A stretch of DNA of 64,000 nucleotides from contig NC_066585.1 in the NCBI RefSeq assembly GCF_024323335.1, forward strand, positions 536,356,082 to 536,420,081, given 5' to 3'. Positions 45,961-55,450 of the stretch are shown piece after piece; position 1 is the stretch's first letter, and every line of letters starts with the position of its first letter. This DNA is from Lathyrus oleraceus (Eukaryota; Streptophyta; Magnoliopsida; Fabales; Fabaceae). Under the pieces are notes generated by a model that saw nothing but the letters and a program-made list of their open reading frames with translations, ran no database searches and was not told where the DNA came from. The position numbers and the translations under genes are program-made.

Positions 45961-47188
45961 TGAAACCCACATGTCTCTTTATACTCCTAACAAAAATTTG
46001 TTCCAAATACATCTTGAATAGTGGTTCATAGACCAACCATGGTGGATGAAATCATGTTGTTCACCAAAAATCAGAGATACAATCAATCCTCATAATGAGA
46101 TCATTAATTCTGAGTTGAAACCAGTTCATAACTATAATTTCATTCTCTATTCAAAAGTGTACACCACTCGTTATTACTATAAATAAAAGTAGTGATTAAA
46201 AACTTAAGCAAACACAATAATTTTATAGATTTATTGAAAAACAAAAGTAAAATATACTAAATTGTGTTTTTAAATATTTGGTGGAAAAACCACCTCAATC
46301 ATCCATATTAAAAATTTGTAGTAAAATAGTACGTATTTTTTAATAGAAAGGAAAGGTATGGACTCTATCATAGTCGGCAGGGGCATTCAAAGGACAAAAG
46401 GAAGGACATAGTAAAAATGGAAAAACTATTAAGTTCCACCTTTCACGCAAACAAAAAACCACATGATAGAAAAATGTCAAATTATTAGTACTTGTTACTA
46501 CTATTAATTAATAATAATAATTGTATAAACAGTGAAGCTATATTTTACATATGGCTTCATAGGAGGCACTAAAGTCTATTTATTTATATTTTTTTATTAA
46601 AAAAGACTATATTGGTTATTGAGAAAGAAACACTAAGACCACTTTGATTCTTTTAAAAAATTAAAATAAGAATAAAACCAATGATTTGATCTTTAAAATA
46701 ATTTAATTTAATTTGTTTTAAATAGGATCCGATATAAGAAATCAGAAGGTCTAAAGCAAACTTTGAAATGGAGTTTTTACAAAATTAATAACAACAAAAA
46801 TAATTATTTGTCCGATCATATTTTGACATTGTAAATTTATTAAATAAATATAAAGTAGTTAAAACATTAAATTTAGTAAAAATGTAAAATTAAAATGGTT
46901 TACATAAAGGTAGAAAATAGAATTTATGCATGCAAATAAAACGAAGAATCGGAAAAAAAATAATGGAAGAACGAAGAACCCATAGAGAATGCTAATGGAA
47001 GAATGAAGAACACACCAAGGTATAACAAAGAAGAATCAGTCATAAATGCATCAAATGAAGATTTTGAAAACATCTATTTCATTTTTAGGTAATACGGTAC
47101 CCTAAATCTCGATTTCTTAGTCTTTTCTTTAGGATCTTTGAAAACCCTAAATTCCATTTGATTTCATTAGCACAATTGTCTTACTCTC
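45961..47188. other. Gene-free, mostly AT-rich stretch
   Basis: I see nothing convincing at 45961-46870. From about 46930 the sequence becomes purine-rich (GAACGAAGAACCCATAGAG, GGAAGAATGAAGAACACACC) and may be the 5' leader of the MuDR-type fragment that follows. Confidence 0.35.
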
Positions 47189-47744
47189 ATGGGCAACCTT
47201 CGTCTTGGACTAAGGAAGATCCTAAGTTTTGTTCTAGGTATGTTGATTATTGATTATGAATTGAGTTTTTGCTGTTTCAAAATGAATTGAATATTTTTTG
47301 TGTTTGATTATTGAATATTTCTTAGGCTTTAGTATTGGTTTCCATGATGAAATGCTATATTTTTTTGGTTTGTTCTAGGCCAGGTGACACAAATGTAGTT
47401 AGACTGAGAATCACTCATGGGGGGACTTAGTTCATTATCCTTGGAAGATTTGTGTAAATGGAAAGGTAAAAGAAATGAATTGGAAATTTGATTTGGATTT
47501 TATGTCTTTTATGGACTTTATCAAGGTTATCAACAATTTGGGTTATGTAAGAATCAAAGGCATGTGGTATCATCACCCAAAGTTTTCATTTGAGCGTGAG
47601 CTTAGACCTCTTGTAGTTTGTATTCATCAAAACAATCACTTGAGAAGTTTGCTTTCACATGGTACTATAATGGTTTATTATTATGTAGCTTTAACAGTCA
47701 GTTCTGATTCTGTGTTTACGATGTGCAATGTCACCAGTTTCTGA
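47189..47744 (+). pseudogene. MuDR/PB1-like N-terminal fragment
   Basis: The region 47395-47744 encodes VVRLRITHGG, a one-base frameshift, then LVHYPWKICVNGKVKEMNWK, FDLDFMSFMDFIKVINNLGY and MWYHHPKFSFERELRPLVV. This pattern (HHGG/HYGG..., G.VKE..W..D.D..SY.D......LGY, LWY..P...FERGLRPL) is the N-terminal PB1-like domain of plant MuDR-type transposase proteins. A possible first exon starts at ATG 47189 (MGNLRLGLRKILSFVL), with a GT-AG intron at 47238-47378. The frame stops at 47742. The transposase core is missing and SIRE LTR sequence follows. Confidence 0.6.
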
Positions 47745-47771
47745 ACATTTATTATGAATTTGCTTCTGTGT

Positions 47772-47972
47772 TGAATCACTCATGAGAAGTTCTAAAAAAT
47801 GTTATGTTGTTGCTGCAATGTTCTTTCTTCTTCTACTCTGATTCACTCATGAGAAGTTCTGAAAGACGTTATGTTGTTGCTGCAATGTTCTTTCTTCTTC
47901 TGCACTGATTCACTTTTGAGAAGTTCTAGAAAGACGATATGTTGTTGCTGCAATGTTCTCTCCGCTTCTGTT
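47772..47972. repeat. 67-bp tandem repeat, 3 units
   Basis: Units start at 47772, 47839 and 47906, each reading TGAATCACTCATGAGAAGTT (or close), then GTTATGTTGTTGCTGCAATG and TTCTTTCTTCTTCT. Confidence 0.9.
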
Positions 47973-48020
47973 TCAGGACGTGACTCTGATTATCAAGCTT
48001 CTGAAGAATAGCAAGCTTCC

Positions 48021-48179
48021 GAAGTTTTGTTACTTACCTGAAGACTCTGAAGATCTCAAGTCAGACGATGATGTTGTCAAGGATCTGACTGAAGATTCTG
48101 AAGTTTTGTTACTTAGTTGAAGACTCTGAAGATCTCAAGCTAGACGCTGAAATGGTCAAGGTTCTGACTGAAGATTCTG
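48021..48179. repeat. 79-bp tandem duplication
   Basis: GAAGTTTTGTTACTTA starts at 48021 and 48100. Both units contain GAAGACTCTGAAGATCTCAA and end CTGACTGAAGATTCT. Confidence 0.9.
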
Positions 48180-48610
48180 ATTTCAGCTTTGTGTTTCTTC
48201 TTTTCATGTTTCATCAACTTTTCATCAAAAGCCAATGAATTTGAAGATAAGATCAAAATGGATACGTGATCAAATAGTACATGGTATAATTCATAAGTAT
48301 TCCTTCCACTCCTGAAAACATGGGCGAAGGACAATACTATTCTTCACACCTGTCAATATTCCATTAGTGGACAGCTGCTCTTTTGGTATCTCGGATTTTC
48401 CCTCCAACGATCCATTTCTTATTCTATATAAGTAGGAATTTGAGAATTGAATAAATCTAATGAAACAATTTACAAGACTTTTTCTACGTGAAAAAGCTCT
48501 CAACTTTGTGCATACTTTTCTTTGAGTATTTGTATTTCATTTGTGTAAAATTTGCTTGTGTAGAAGCAACTTGTAACATAAAAAGTTATATTCAAACTTG
48601 CTTGTTTGCA

Positions 48611-48803
48611 TTTCCTTAAGGATATTAAGTTGAAGTCGGATCCTTGAGAAGACAAAGAAAGTTGTTCTTTGTGATTTTCTTAAGGAGACTAAGTTATAAT
48701 TGGATCCTTGAGAAGACAAAGAAAGTTGTTCATTGTAATTTCCTTAAGGATATTAAGTTGTAGTCATATCCTTGAGAAGACAAAGAAAGTTGTTCTTTGT
48801 GAT
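48611..48803. repeat. 64-bp tandem repeat, 3 units
   Basis: Units start at 48611, 48675 and 48739 (TTTCCTTAAGGATATTAAGT or close). Each contains TCCTTGAGAAGACAAAGAAA and GTTGTTCTTTGTGATTT. Confidence 0.9.
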
Positions 48804-49028
48804 TTCTATAATCTGTTTGGTTATAGTGGATTAATTCCTTGTGTATAAGGAAAAATCACATTGGCGGATAGACTGGAGTAGCTTTGATTTCAAGCGAACC
48901 AGAATAAAAATCCTTGTGTCTTTCTCTCTTTGTTCTTTTGATTGTGTGGAGTTTTTGAGTTGGTAAAAAGCTTTTATTTTTAAAACCTAATTCAAACCCC
49001 TCATTTCTTGTGTTTTTTACACCTTCAA

Positions 49029-49042
49029 TTAGAATCAGAGCA
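49029..49042 (+). promoter_or_regulatory. Primer-binding site remnant, tRNA-iMet type
   Basis: TTAGAATCAGAGCA directly follows the LTR and resembles TTGGTATCAGAGCA with two changes. Confidence 0.6.
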
Positions 49043-49117
49043 CTGGTTATCTTTGTGATAAAGTTTTATCAACACTTCACCATTTTTAATACCTGTCCAG
49101 TTTGTGTGTGAGAAGCA

Positions 49118-52100
49118 ATGGCCGCTCCTAACACTGCTAACTCCGCTAACAACATCGAGAAAGATCACTACAGCGTTAAACCACCACTCTTTGATGGTGA
49201 AAAGTTTGATTACTAGAAAGACATAATTGAAAGTTTCTTTCTGGGATATGATGTTGATGTTTGGGATCTTGTAGTTGATTGCTACGTTCACCCAATAAAT
49301 GATGAAGGAAACAAAGTAGCAAGAAATGCTATGACATATCAACAAAAGAAGGATTTCAAGAATCATCATAAGGCTAGAACGATATTACTTAATGCTATCT
49401 CTTATGCTGAGTATGAGAAGATAACAAACAGAGATTCTGCTAAGTCTATCTTTGATTCTTTGAGAATTACTCATGAAGGGAATGCTCAAGTTAAGGAGAC
49501 AAAGGATTTGGCCTTAATCCATAAATATGAGGCATTCAGAATGGAAGAAGGTGAAACCATTGAGACTATGTTCTCAAGATTTCAGATGCTTGTCGTAAGA
49601 CTCAAGTTTCTGGACAAAGGGTATTCTACGGTTGATAATGTCAAGAAAATCATCAGAAGTCTCCCCCCAAAATGGAGACCTACGGTAACTACCTTGAAGT
49701 TGGCAAAGGACTTGAAAAATATTAGTCTTGAAGAACTTGTTAGTTCTTTGATAAGCCATGAGATATAACTCGAGGAAGATGAACCTTAGAAGCAAGGTAA
49801 ATTTGTTGCCTTGAAGTCCAAGCCTGAGAAGACAAGGGCTTATCAAGCTAAGGAAGAATTGAAAGATTCTGATGAAGACTCAGAAGATGGTGATGAGCTA
49901 TCTTTGATTTCCACGAGGGTCAACAAACTCTGAAGGCATAGGCAGAATGGACAAGAAAAGTTCAGAGGAGCTAGAAGGACTGTTGGTCGTTTTGATTTTT
50001 CTTCTGGACCAAATAAGCAAGGTCCTGGTAAAGAGGTTGTCTGATATGAGTGCAAGGAGCCAGGCCATTATAAGAATGAGTGTCATAAGCTGAAGAAGGA
50101 AAAAAGGCCTAAGAAAAAGTGTTCTAAAGGAAAGAAAGGGCTTGTGGCTACTTAAGACCACTCAGAATCATAAGAAGAAGATTTTGATGAGGAACAAGCC
50201 AACGTTGCATTTATGGAAACTATAATTGATCCTGAAAGTCTTGAAGAACCAAAAGACAAGGTATTGTCAGAATTAGAATCAGACTCCGATTCTGAAGAGG
50301 TATTTTCTAAACTATCTCGTTCTAATTGAGAGTCATGTCTCTCTGAAATGCTAGAAAAGTACCAAAGTCTTCAGAGTCGGTACAAGGACCTTAAACAACT
50401 CCAAGTAGTTTCTTCTGAAACTCATAGTGAGCTTGAGAAGGATATTTCTTCCCTAAATGAAAAAATATTTTTTAAAGAAAGTAATAACTCTGATTTGAAA
50501 AGCAAAATTTCAAAACTAGAGGAAGAAATAATCTCATAAGCTTCTGGTAGTGATTGTGTCATCAGATATGATAGATAATTCCAATACTCTTTTGCTAAAA
50601 GAATAGATAAAAGAAAAATGGATTCCATGATCTATGGAGTTAGCAGAAATGTAATGAAAGGTCTAGGTTGTACAAAAACTAGAAAACCTAACGAAAGTCA
50701 AAAGGTAAAACTAAAACCTCTCTATGAGCATTTTGTTCCTGCTGACACTGAGACTAACCGTTCTGCACAGACACAGAAGAAGAAATCAGTTTTGAAACCC
50801 AAGTATCATGCATAAATTCCCCTTGATTATCCCGCTGCACAAAAACCCAAGGTTGTTAAAAACTCTGGGAGAACTAACAAAAGAGGACCCGGAAAGTGGG
50901 TATCTTAGGATAAGATCATTTATGTCGCAGACATCCTTAACAGCTCAATTGAGACACCAGTCATGGTATCTGGACAGTGGATGCTCGTGACACATGACAG
51001 AAAGAAGGCATATGCTCGTTGGGTTCGGAGGAAACCATAAAGGGAAGATAATTGGCTTTGGAACTATTGGTAATGGTAAACTCCCTTATATTACTAATGT
51101 CCTTTTGGTCGATGGTTTGATGCATAACTTATTGTCTATCAGTTAGCTTAGTTACAATTGTTATGATATCATTTTTAATCAAAAGTCATGTAAGTTTGTT
51201 AGTCAGAAAGATGGCACATTCCTTTTTAACAGAAAGAGGAAGAACAAAATTTATAAAATCATACTTTCTGATCTTAAGGATCAAAACATAAAATGCTTAA
51301 TGTCTGTTAATGAGGAACAATGGGTATGACATAGACGTTTGGGTCATGTTAACCTGAACTTTGCTTCAGATGCTCTTTGTGAAGCATGTCAGAAAGATAA
51401 GTTTTCTAAAACTTCTTTCAAAGCAAAAATGGTTGTTTCTACCTCTAGATTGTTAGAGTTTCTACACATTAATTTGTTTGGGCCAGTGAAAACTGCCTCT
51501 ATCGGTGGTAAGAAGCATGGATTGGTCATAGTTGATGACTATAGTCGTTGGGCATCGGTAAATTTCTTGAAACATAAGGATGAGTCACATTCTATGTTCT
51601 CTATTTTCTGCTCAAAAGTACAAACAAAGATGGATTGCAAAATAGTCAGAGTCAGAAGTGATCATGGTGGTGAATTTGAAAATAAGAACTTTGAAAATAT
51701 TTTTGATACAAATGGAATTTCCCATGATTTCTCCTGTCTTAGAATTTCAGAGAAAAATGGGGTTGTGGAAAGGAAGAATAGGACTTTGCAAGAAATGGCT
51801 CGGACCATGATCCAATAAACTGATATGGCTAAGCATTTATGGACAGAGGAAGTTAATACAACATATTATATTTAGAACATGATTTATATTGGACCTATTT
51901 TGGGTAAGACTCCTTATGAATTGTGGAAGAACAGATAGCCTAACATTTGTGATTTCCATCCTTTTGGATGTGATTGCTTTATGTTGAACACTAAAAGGAA
52001 TCTTGACATGTTTGATTCTAAAGCACAAAAGTGCTTATTGTTAGGATATTCTGAATGCTTAAAAGGCTACATAATCTTTAACACTGGGACACGAATTATT

Positions 52101-52565
52101 GAGGAATCAGTTCATGTTAGATTCAATGTTAAGCTTGACCCTGAAAAGTCAAAGCTAGTTAAGAAATTTGCAGATATGAAGATCATTTTTTCAGAATCCA
52201 AGGATAAAGATTATGGAGATAAAGACTCAGAAGGAAAAGCTAAGGACACTAAATAAAAAGACTTAAAAGCGACTAAACCAGAAGCTGTCGTTGGTCCAGC
52301 TCATTAGAAGAAAAGTCGACTAAGAACTTCTCATTATGAAGAATTGATTCTCGGAGATAAAGATGCACCTGCCAGAACTCGATCTCCGTTCAAACCTTCT
52401 GAAGAAACTCTTTTGGGTTTGGTATCTCTGATAGAGCCCACATCTATTGATGAAGCTCTTGTGGATAATGAATGGATTATGGCTATGCAAGAGGAATTAA
52501 ATAAATTCACCAGAAACAACGTTTGGGATCTTATTCAGAAACCAAAGGGTGTCCATGTCATTGGA
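49118..52565 (+). pseudogene. SIRE-type Copia gag-protease-integrase pseudogene
   Basis: It starts at ATG 49118 (MAAPNTANSANNIEKDHY). Gag: PPLFDGEKFDY, KARTILLNAISYAEYEKITN near 49371 and FSRFQMLVVRLKFLDKGYST near 49573. A zinc-knuckle remnant YECKEPGHYKNECHK lies near 50044, with the first Cys replaced. A coiled-coil-like stretch (ELEKDISSLNEKIF, SKISKLEEEI) follows at 50340-50540. Protease: WYLDSGCS intact near 50970. Integrase: EACQKDKFSKTSFK near 51380, VIVDDYSRW near 51527, VRSDHGGEFEN near 51651 and NGVVERKNRTLQEM near 51757, so all three catalytic acids remain. The RT start EWIMAMQEELNKFTRNNVWD near 52472 ends at GVHVIG. About a dozen stops and a few frameshifts inactivate it. It is joined to Gypsy sequence at 52562-52565. 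Confidence 0.9.
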
Positions 52566-53915
52566 GTACATGAATAGGTTTTTCATCCTTACTTAGATAA
52601 GTTTGTTGTGGTGTTCATAAATGATACTTTGGTGTATTCCAAGTCAAATGAAGAGCATGTAGGACACTTGAGAGTTCTGTTGAAGACATTGTAAGAGAAT
52701 GAGTTGTATGCTAAGTTGTCTAAGTGTGAATTCTGATTAAGAGAAGTAAGTTTCCTTGGTCATGTGATCTCTAGTGATGGAATAACAATTGATTCTTTGA
52801 AGGTAGATGCAATGTTGCAGTGGGAGACACCTAAGTTGGTTATTGAGTTTAACAAATTTTTGTGTTTAGCTAGTTACTATATGAGGTTTATAGAAGGACT
52901 TTCGAAGTTGGCTTTGCCTTTGAGTCAATTGACCCGGAAAGGGAAGCTTATGTATGAGATGTTCAAAGTGAATAAAGTTTCTAAGAGTTGAAGAAGAGAT
53001 TGACGTCGATGCCAATTTTGATATTACCAGATGAGAGTGAATCTTTTATTGTGTATTGTGATGCATCAAAGATGGATTTAGGGGGTGTGCTTATACAAAA
53101 TAGTCAAGTTATAGAGCATGCTTCTAGAAACCTCGAGACTCATGAGAGAAATTATCCTACCCATGATTTGGGATTGGCAGGAGTAGTAATTGTGCTTAAC
53201 GTTTAGAGGCATTGTCTGTATGGTTCGAGGTTTGAAGTTTTCAGCGATCAGAAAAGCATGAAGTATCTGTTTGATCAGAAGGAGCTCAATATGAGATGGC
53301 TATAGTATTTGAAGGACTGCTATTTTGAGTTGAGTTATCATATGTGTAAAACTAATGTGGTAGCAGATGCATTGAGTAGAAAGTCTTTGCATATGTCGGC
53401 GCTAACGGTTAGAGAAATGGATTTGATTGAGCAGTTCATAGATCTTAGTTTGGTGTGTGAGATAACACCACGAAGTGTGAAGTTAGGTATGTTGAATTGA
53501 CTAGTAGCGTACTATAAGAGACCAATGAAGGTTAGAAGTTGGATTTGAGTTTAATTGATTGATTGATGTTGATTAAGCAAGGTAAAGAATTGGACTTTAG
53601 AGTTGATGAGAATTATATTTTGAAGTTTTGGGATAAAGTTTGTGTGTCATATTTGCTAGAGTTTAAGAAGATAATTCTTGAAGAAAGTCACAGGAGTAGT
53701 TTGAGTATTAATCCCTGAGTCACTAAGATGTATCAAGATCTTAAGAAAATGTTTTGGCGACCATGTATGAAGAAAGATGTTGTTGAGTTTGTGTATTCTT
53801 TTTTGACTTGTCACAATTCGAAGGTCGAGCATCAGAAGTCGTATGGATTGATGCAATCTTTGAGTATTCTTGAGTGGATTGAACATTCGGGCATCAGAAG
53901 TCGTCTGAATTCTTG
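52566..53915 (+). pseudogene. Gypsy RT-RNase H-integrase fragment fused to Copia
   Basis: It enters at the RT block [13 protein letters not shown], then [13 protein letters not shown], where the catalytic IDD is IND. CEF-LREVSFLGHVISSDGI follows near 52727. RNase H: IVYCDASKMDLGGVL near 53050, with HDLGLAGVV where the family has HDLELAAVV, so the catalytic Glu is Gly. FEVFSDQKSMKYLFDQKELN and TNVVADALSRK are present. Integrase zinc-binding region near 53690-53830: TKMYQDLKKMFWRPCMKKDV and SFLTCHNSKVEHQK, with one His and one Cys of the HHCC set changed. It is similar in type to the Tekay-like element at 14405 but starts at a later RT position. It ends near 53915 at a DNA element. Confidence 0.85.
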
Positions 53916-54600
53916 AGTAGTCCCTCTAAATATCTAAATTTTATGTTTAGTCCCTCAAAAGATTTTCTTCAAAGAATGTTCCTCCTAATATTTTTTATTC
54001 ACACTTTTGGTCTCTCCTGCTAACGTCTGTTAACAAAGCTCGTATGCTATTCACACGTGGCAATGCCAGCGTGGCAAATATGTTGACAATGCCACGTGTC
54101 ATTTTGTCCCCATTTTATATTATTTATAAAAAAATAATTTATAGCGACAAATATTTTGTCGCTAATATGAACATCATGTATAAACCCAAATTTTATAGCT
54201 AATTCTCTGCAAAATATTAGCCAATGTTTGCATTGTTTTTGATTAATGGAAAATCGACATTAAAAAAAATCATATTCAATTCATATCAAGTAAAAGAAAT
54301 TCAATTTTTATGGGAGAGATCCTTATAAGGTTATAAATTTTTATGCAAAAAATCATGAAAAAAAATAAGTTTAAATCATAAGAATAATGTATTTAAATTG
54401 GCTAAGAATTAACTACCAATTAGCTATAAATTTTGGGTTTACGCATGACGTTCATATTAGTGACGATATTTTTGTTGCTATAATTTTAATTAATATAAAA
54501 AATAAGAGGACCATTCTTTAGATAAAGTTTTTAAAAGGAATTAAAATAAAAATGATCATATTTAAATGGACTAAAAACATATTTAACCCTTTAAATTTTT
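53916..54600. mobile_element. Non-autonomous DNA element with TAGTCCCT / AGGGTTAAATATG ends
   Basis: The left part has TAGTCCCTCTAAATATCTAA and a second GTTTAGTCCCTC. The right end, reversed, reads AAGGGTTAAATATGTTTTTA then GTCCATTTAAATATG, matching a widespread legume small-transposon end (GGTTAAATATGTTTTTAGTCCCT). It contains a long foldback at 54141-54482 and the GCCACGTG-type words at 54050-54105. The superfamily is unresolved (MULE- or hAT-like). Confidence 0.55.
54141..54482. repeat. 64-bp inverted repeat (foldback) with ~213-bp loop
   Basis: The left arm 54141-54204 and right arm 54418-54482 are reverse complements at roughly 85% identity: TATAGCGACAAATATTTTGT / TATAGCAACAAAAATATCGT at the outer ends and AAACCCAAATTTTATAGCT / AAACCCAAAATTTATAGCT at the inner ends. 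A small perfect palindrome (10-bp arms, 54143-54165) lies in the left arm. Transcription through it would give a long double-stranded RNA. Confidence 0.85.
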
Positions 54601-54683
54601 TAACAAATAAGACTCTCTCCGTTAACAAATCCACACACATTAACTCATATTATCAAACAATTATACATGTTAACACTTCAAAT

Positions 54684-54908
54684 ATTACTTTCCCGTTTCA
54701 AAAAAAAAATGAAATACTTGACATTTTTACACAAATTAAAAAAACATGATAAATGAAAGAGAAACGATAATTTTGCCAAATAAAATATATTCTAATTATC
54801 ATTAATGCAAGATGATCTAATAGTAAATTAAAAATATTAATTCAAAGATAAAGTTGGAAGATCAAAACTAAATTTGCATCGAAAAAGAAAAATAATTTTT
54901 ACAAGTAA
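54684..54908. mobile_element. Stowaway/Mariner-like MITE, copy 2
   Basis: The interior (TTTTTACACAAATTAAAAAA, TGATAAATGAAAGAGAAACG, TTCTAATTATCATTAATGCA) aligns with the MITE at 11240-11460. The left end TTACTTTCCCGTTTCAAAAA keeps a worn Stowaway-type terminus. It ends about 230 bp upstream of the MIR390 TATA box. Confidence 0.6.
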
Positions 54909-55141
54909 TAATTAGAGATTCATGGACTCTCATTACACTTTTATCTAATCATCTTTAAATAATCTACACCATTAATTCCACACATTTAACATTTCAAAAT
55001 TCAAATAAAAATAGAGCACTGTTTTTTTCTTAAGTACCAATTTGGATCTATACTCATATTTAATATACACTACATCATTTTCAATATTTGTTTGATTATT
55101 ATTTTTCTGAATGTGCCCACGTACTTCCCTTTCTCTGCTTC

Positions 55142-55149
55142 TATAAATA
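55142..55149 (+). promoter_or_regulatory. TATA box of MIR390
   Basis: CTATAAATACC at 55141-55151 contains the canonical plant TATA element TATAAATA. It is 187 bp upstream of the mature miR390, so initiation would be expected around 55170-55185. The surrounding 120 bp are less AT-rich than the flanks and contain CCCACGTAC and pyrimidine-rich tracts. No other gene follows that this promoter could serve. Confidence 0.65.
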
Positions 55150-55328
55150 CCTCTGTTACGTCCCTCCCCACCATGTATCAGAGGCATTAAATGTTTCATA
55201 ATAATGGTATCTACCTAGCTATCATCAAGCATTTTCTTTTATTTATTTAAAGCCTTTTGCTTTATCATAAGCTTCAATTCAATACTATACTTTAGAGTTC
55301 TTTGTATTTTAGTGTGAGAGAATCTGTT

Positions 55329-55349
55329 AAGCTCAGGAGGGATAGCGCC
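55329..55349 (+). ncRNA. miR390: Mature miR390 (5' arm)
   Basis: This is 21 nt with a 5' A, the length and first base associated with miR390's selective loading into AGO7 (established knowledge). The sequence reads AAGCTCAGGAG at its start and GATAGCGCC at its end. Confidence 0.95.
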
Positions 55350-55418
55350 ATAGAAAATCTTTCTGTTTCTCTTCTTCTCCTTCTTTTCTTGTTTCATTGA
55401 TTGATCGATCTTCTCTTG

Positions 55419-55439
55419 CGCTATCCATCCTGAGTTTCA
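55419..55439 (+). ncRNA. miR390*: miR390 star strand (3' arm)
   Basis: This 21-nt passenger strand starts CGCTATCCATCC and ends TGAGTTTCA. It pairs with 55329-55347 and leaves 2-nt 3' overhangs on both strands. Confidence 0.9.
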
Positions 55440-55450
55440 TGGCTTCTTCA

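Larger units (their letters stand above)
47772..49027 (+). mobile_element. 5' LTR of a SIRE-type Copia element
   Basis: The 3' end ...TTTACACCTTCA at 49027 is followed by a primer-site remnant, and gag starts 91 bp later. The LTR has a TATA-like CTATATAAGTAGG at about 48424. It contains three independent tandem arrays: 67 bp x3 (47772-47972), 79 bp x2 (48021-48179) and 64 bp x3 (48611-48803). The 5' boundary is uncertain because the first array starts immediately after the MuDR-type fragment. No 3' LTR is present since the element is broken at 52565. Confidence 0.7.
55316..55450 (+). ncRNA. MIR390: MIR390 precursor hairpin
   Basis: This stem-loop carries mature miR390 on its 5' arm (55329-55349, starting AAGCTCAGG and ending TAGCGCC) and miR390* on its 3' arm (55419-55439, starting CGCTATCC and ending GAGTTTCA). 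In the Dicer-like duplex 18 of 19 positions pair, counting one G-U, with a single G-A mismatch at position 11 and 2-nt 3' overhangs. The stem extends below (CTAAGAG against CTTCTT, with mismatches) and above (AGAA against TTCT). The mature sequence is, from memory, identical to miR390 of other land plants. miR390 loads AGO7 and cuts TAS3 RNA to start tasiRNAs against ARF3/4. A TATA box lies 187 bp upstream. It is the only well-supported host gene in the window. Confidence 0.95.

Noticed and set aside
48021..48803. Repeat array considered as CRISPR-like
   Set aside because: Units are contiguous tandem copies without unique spacers, in a plant LTR.
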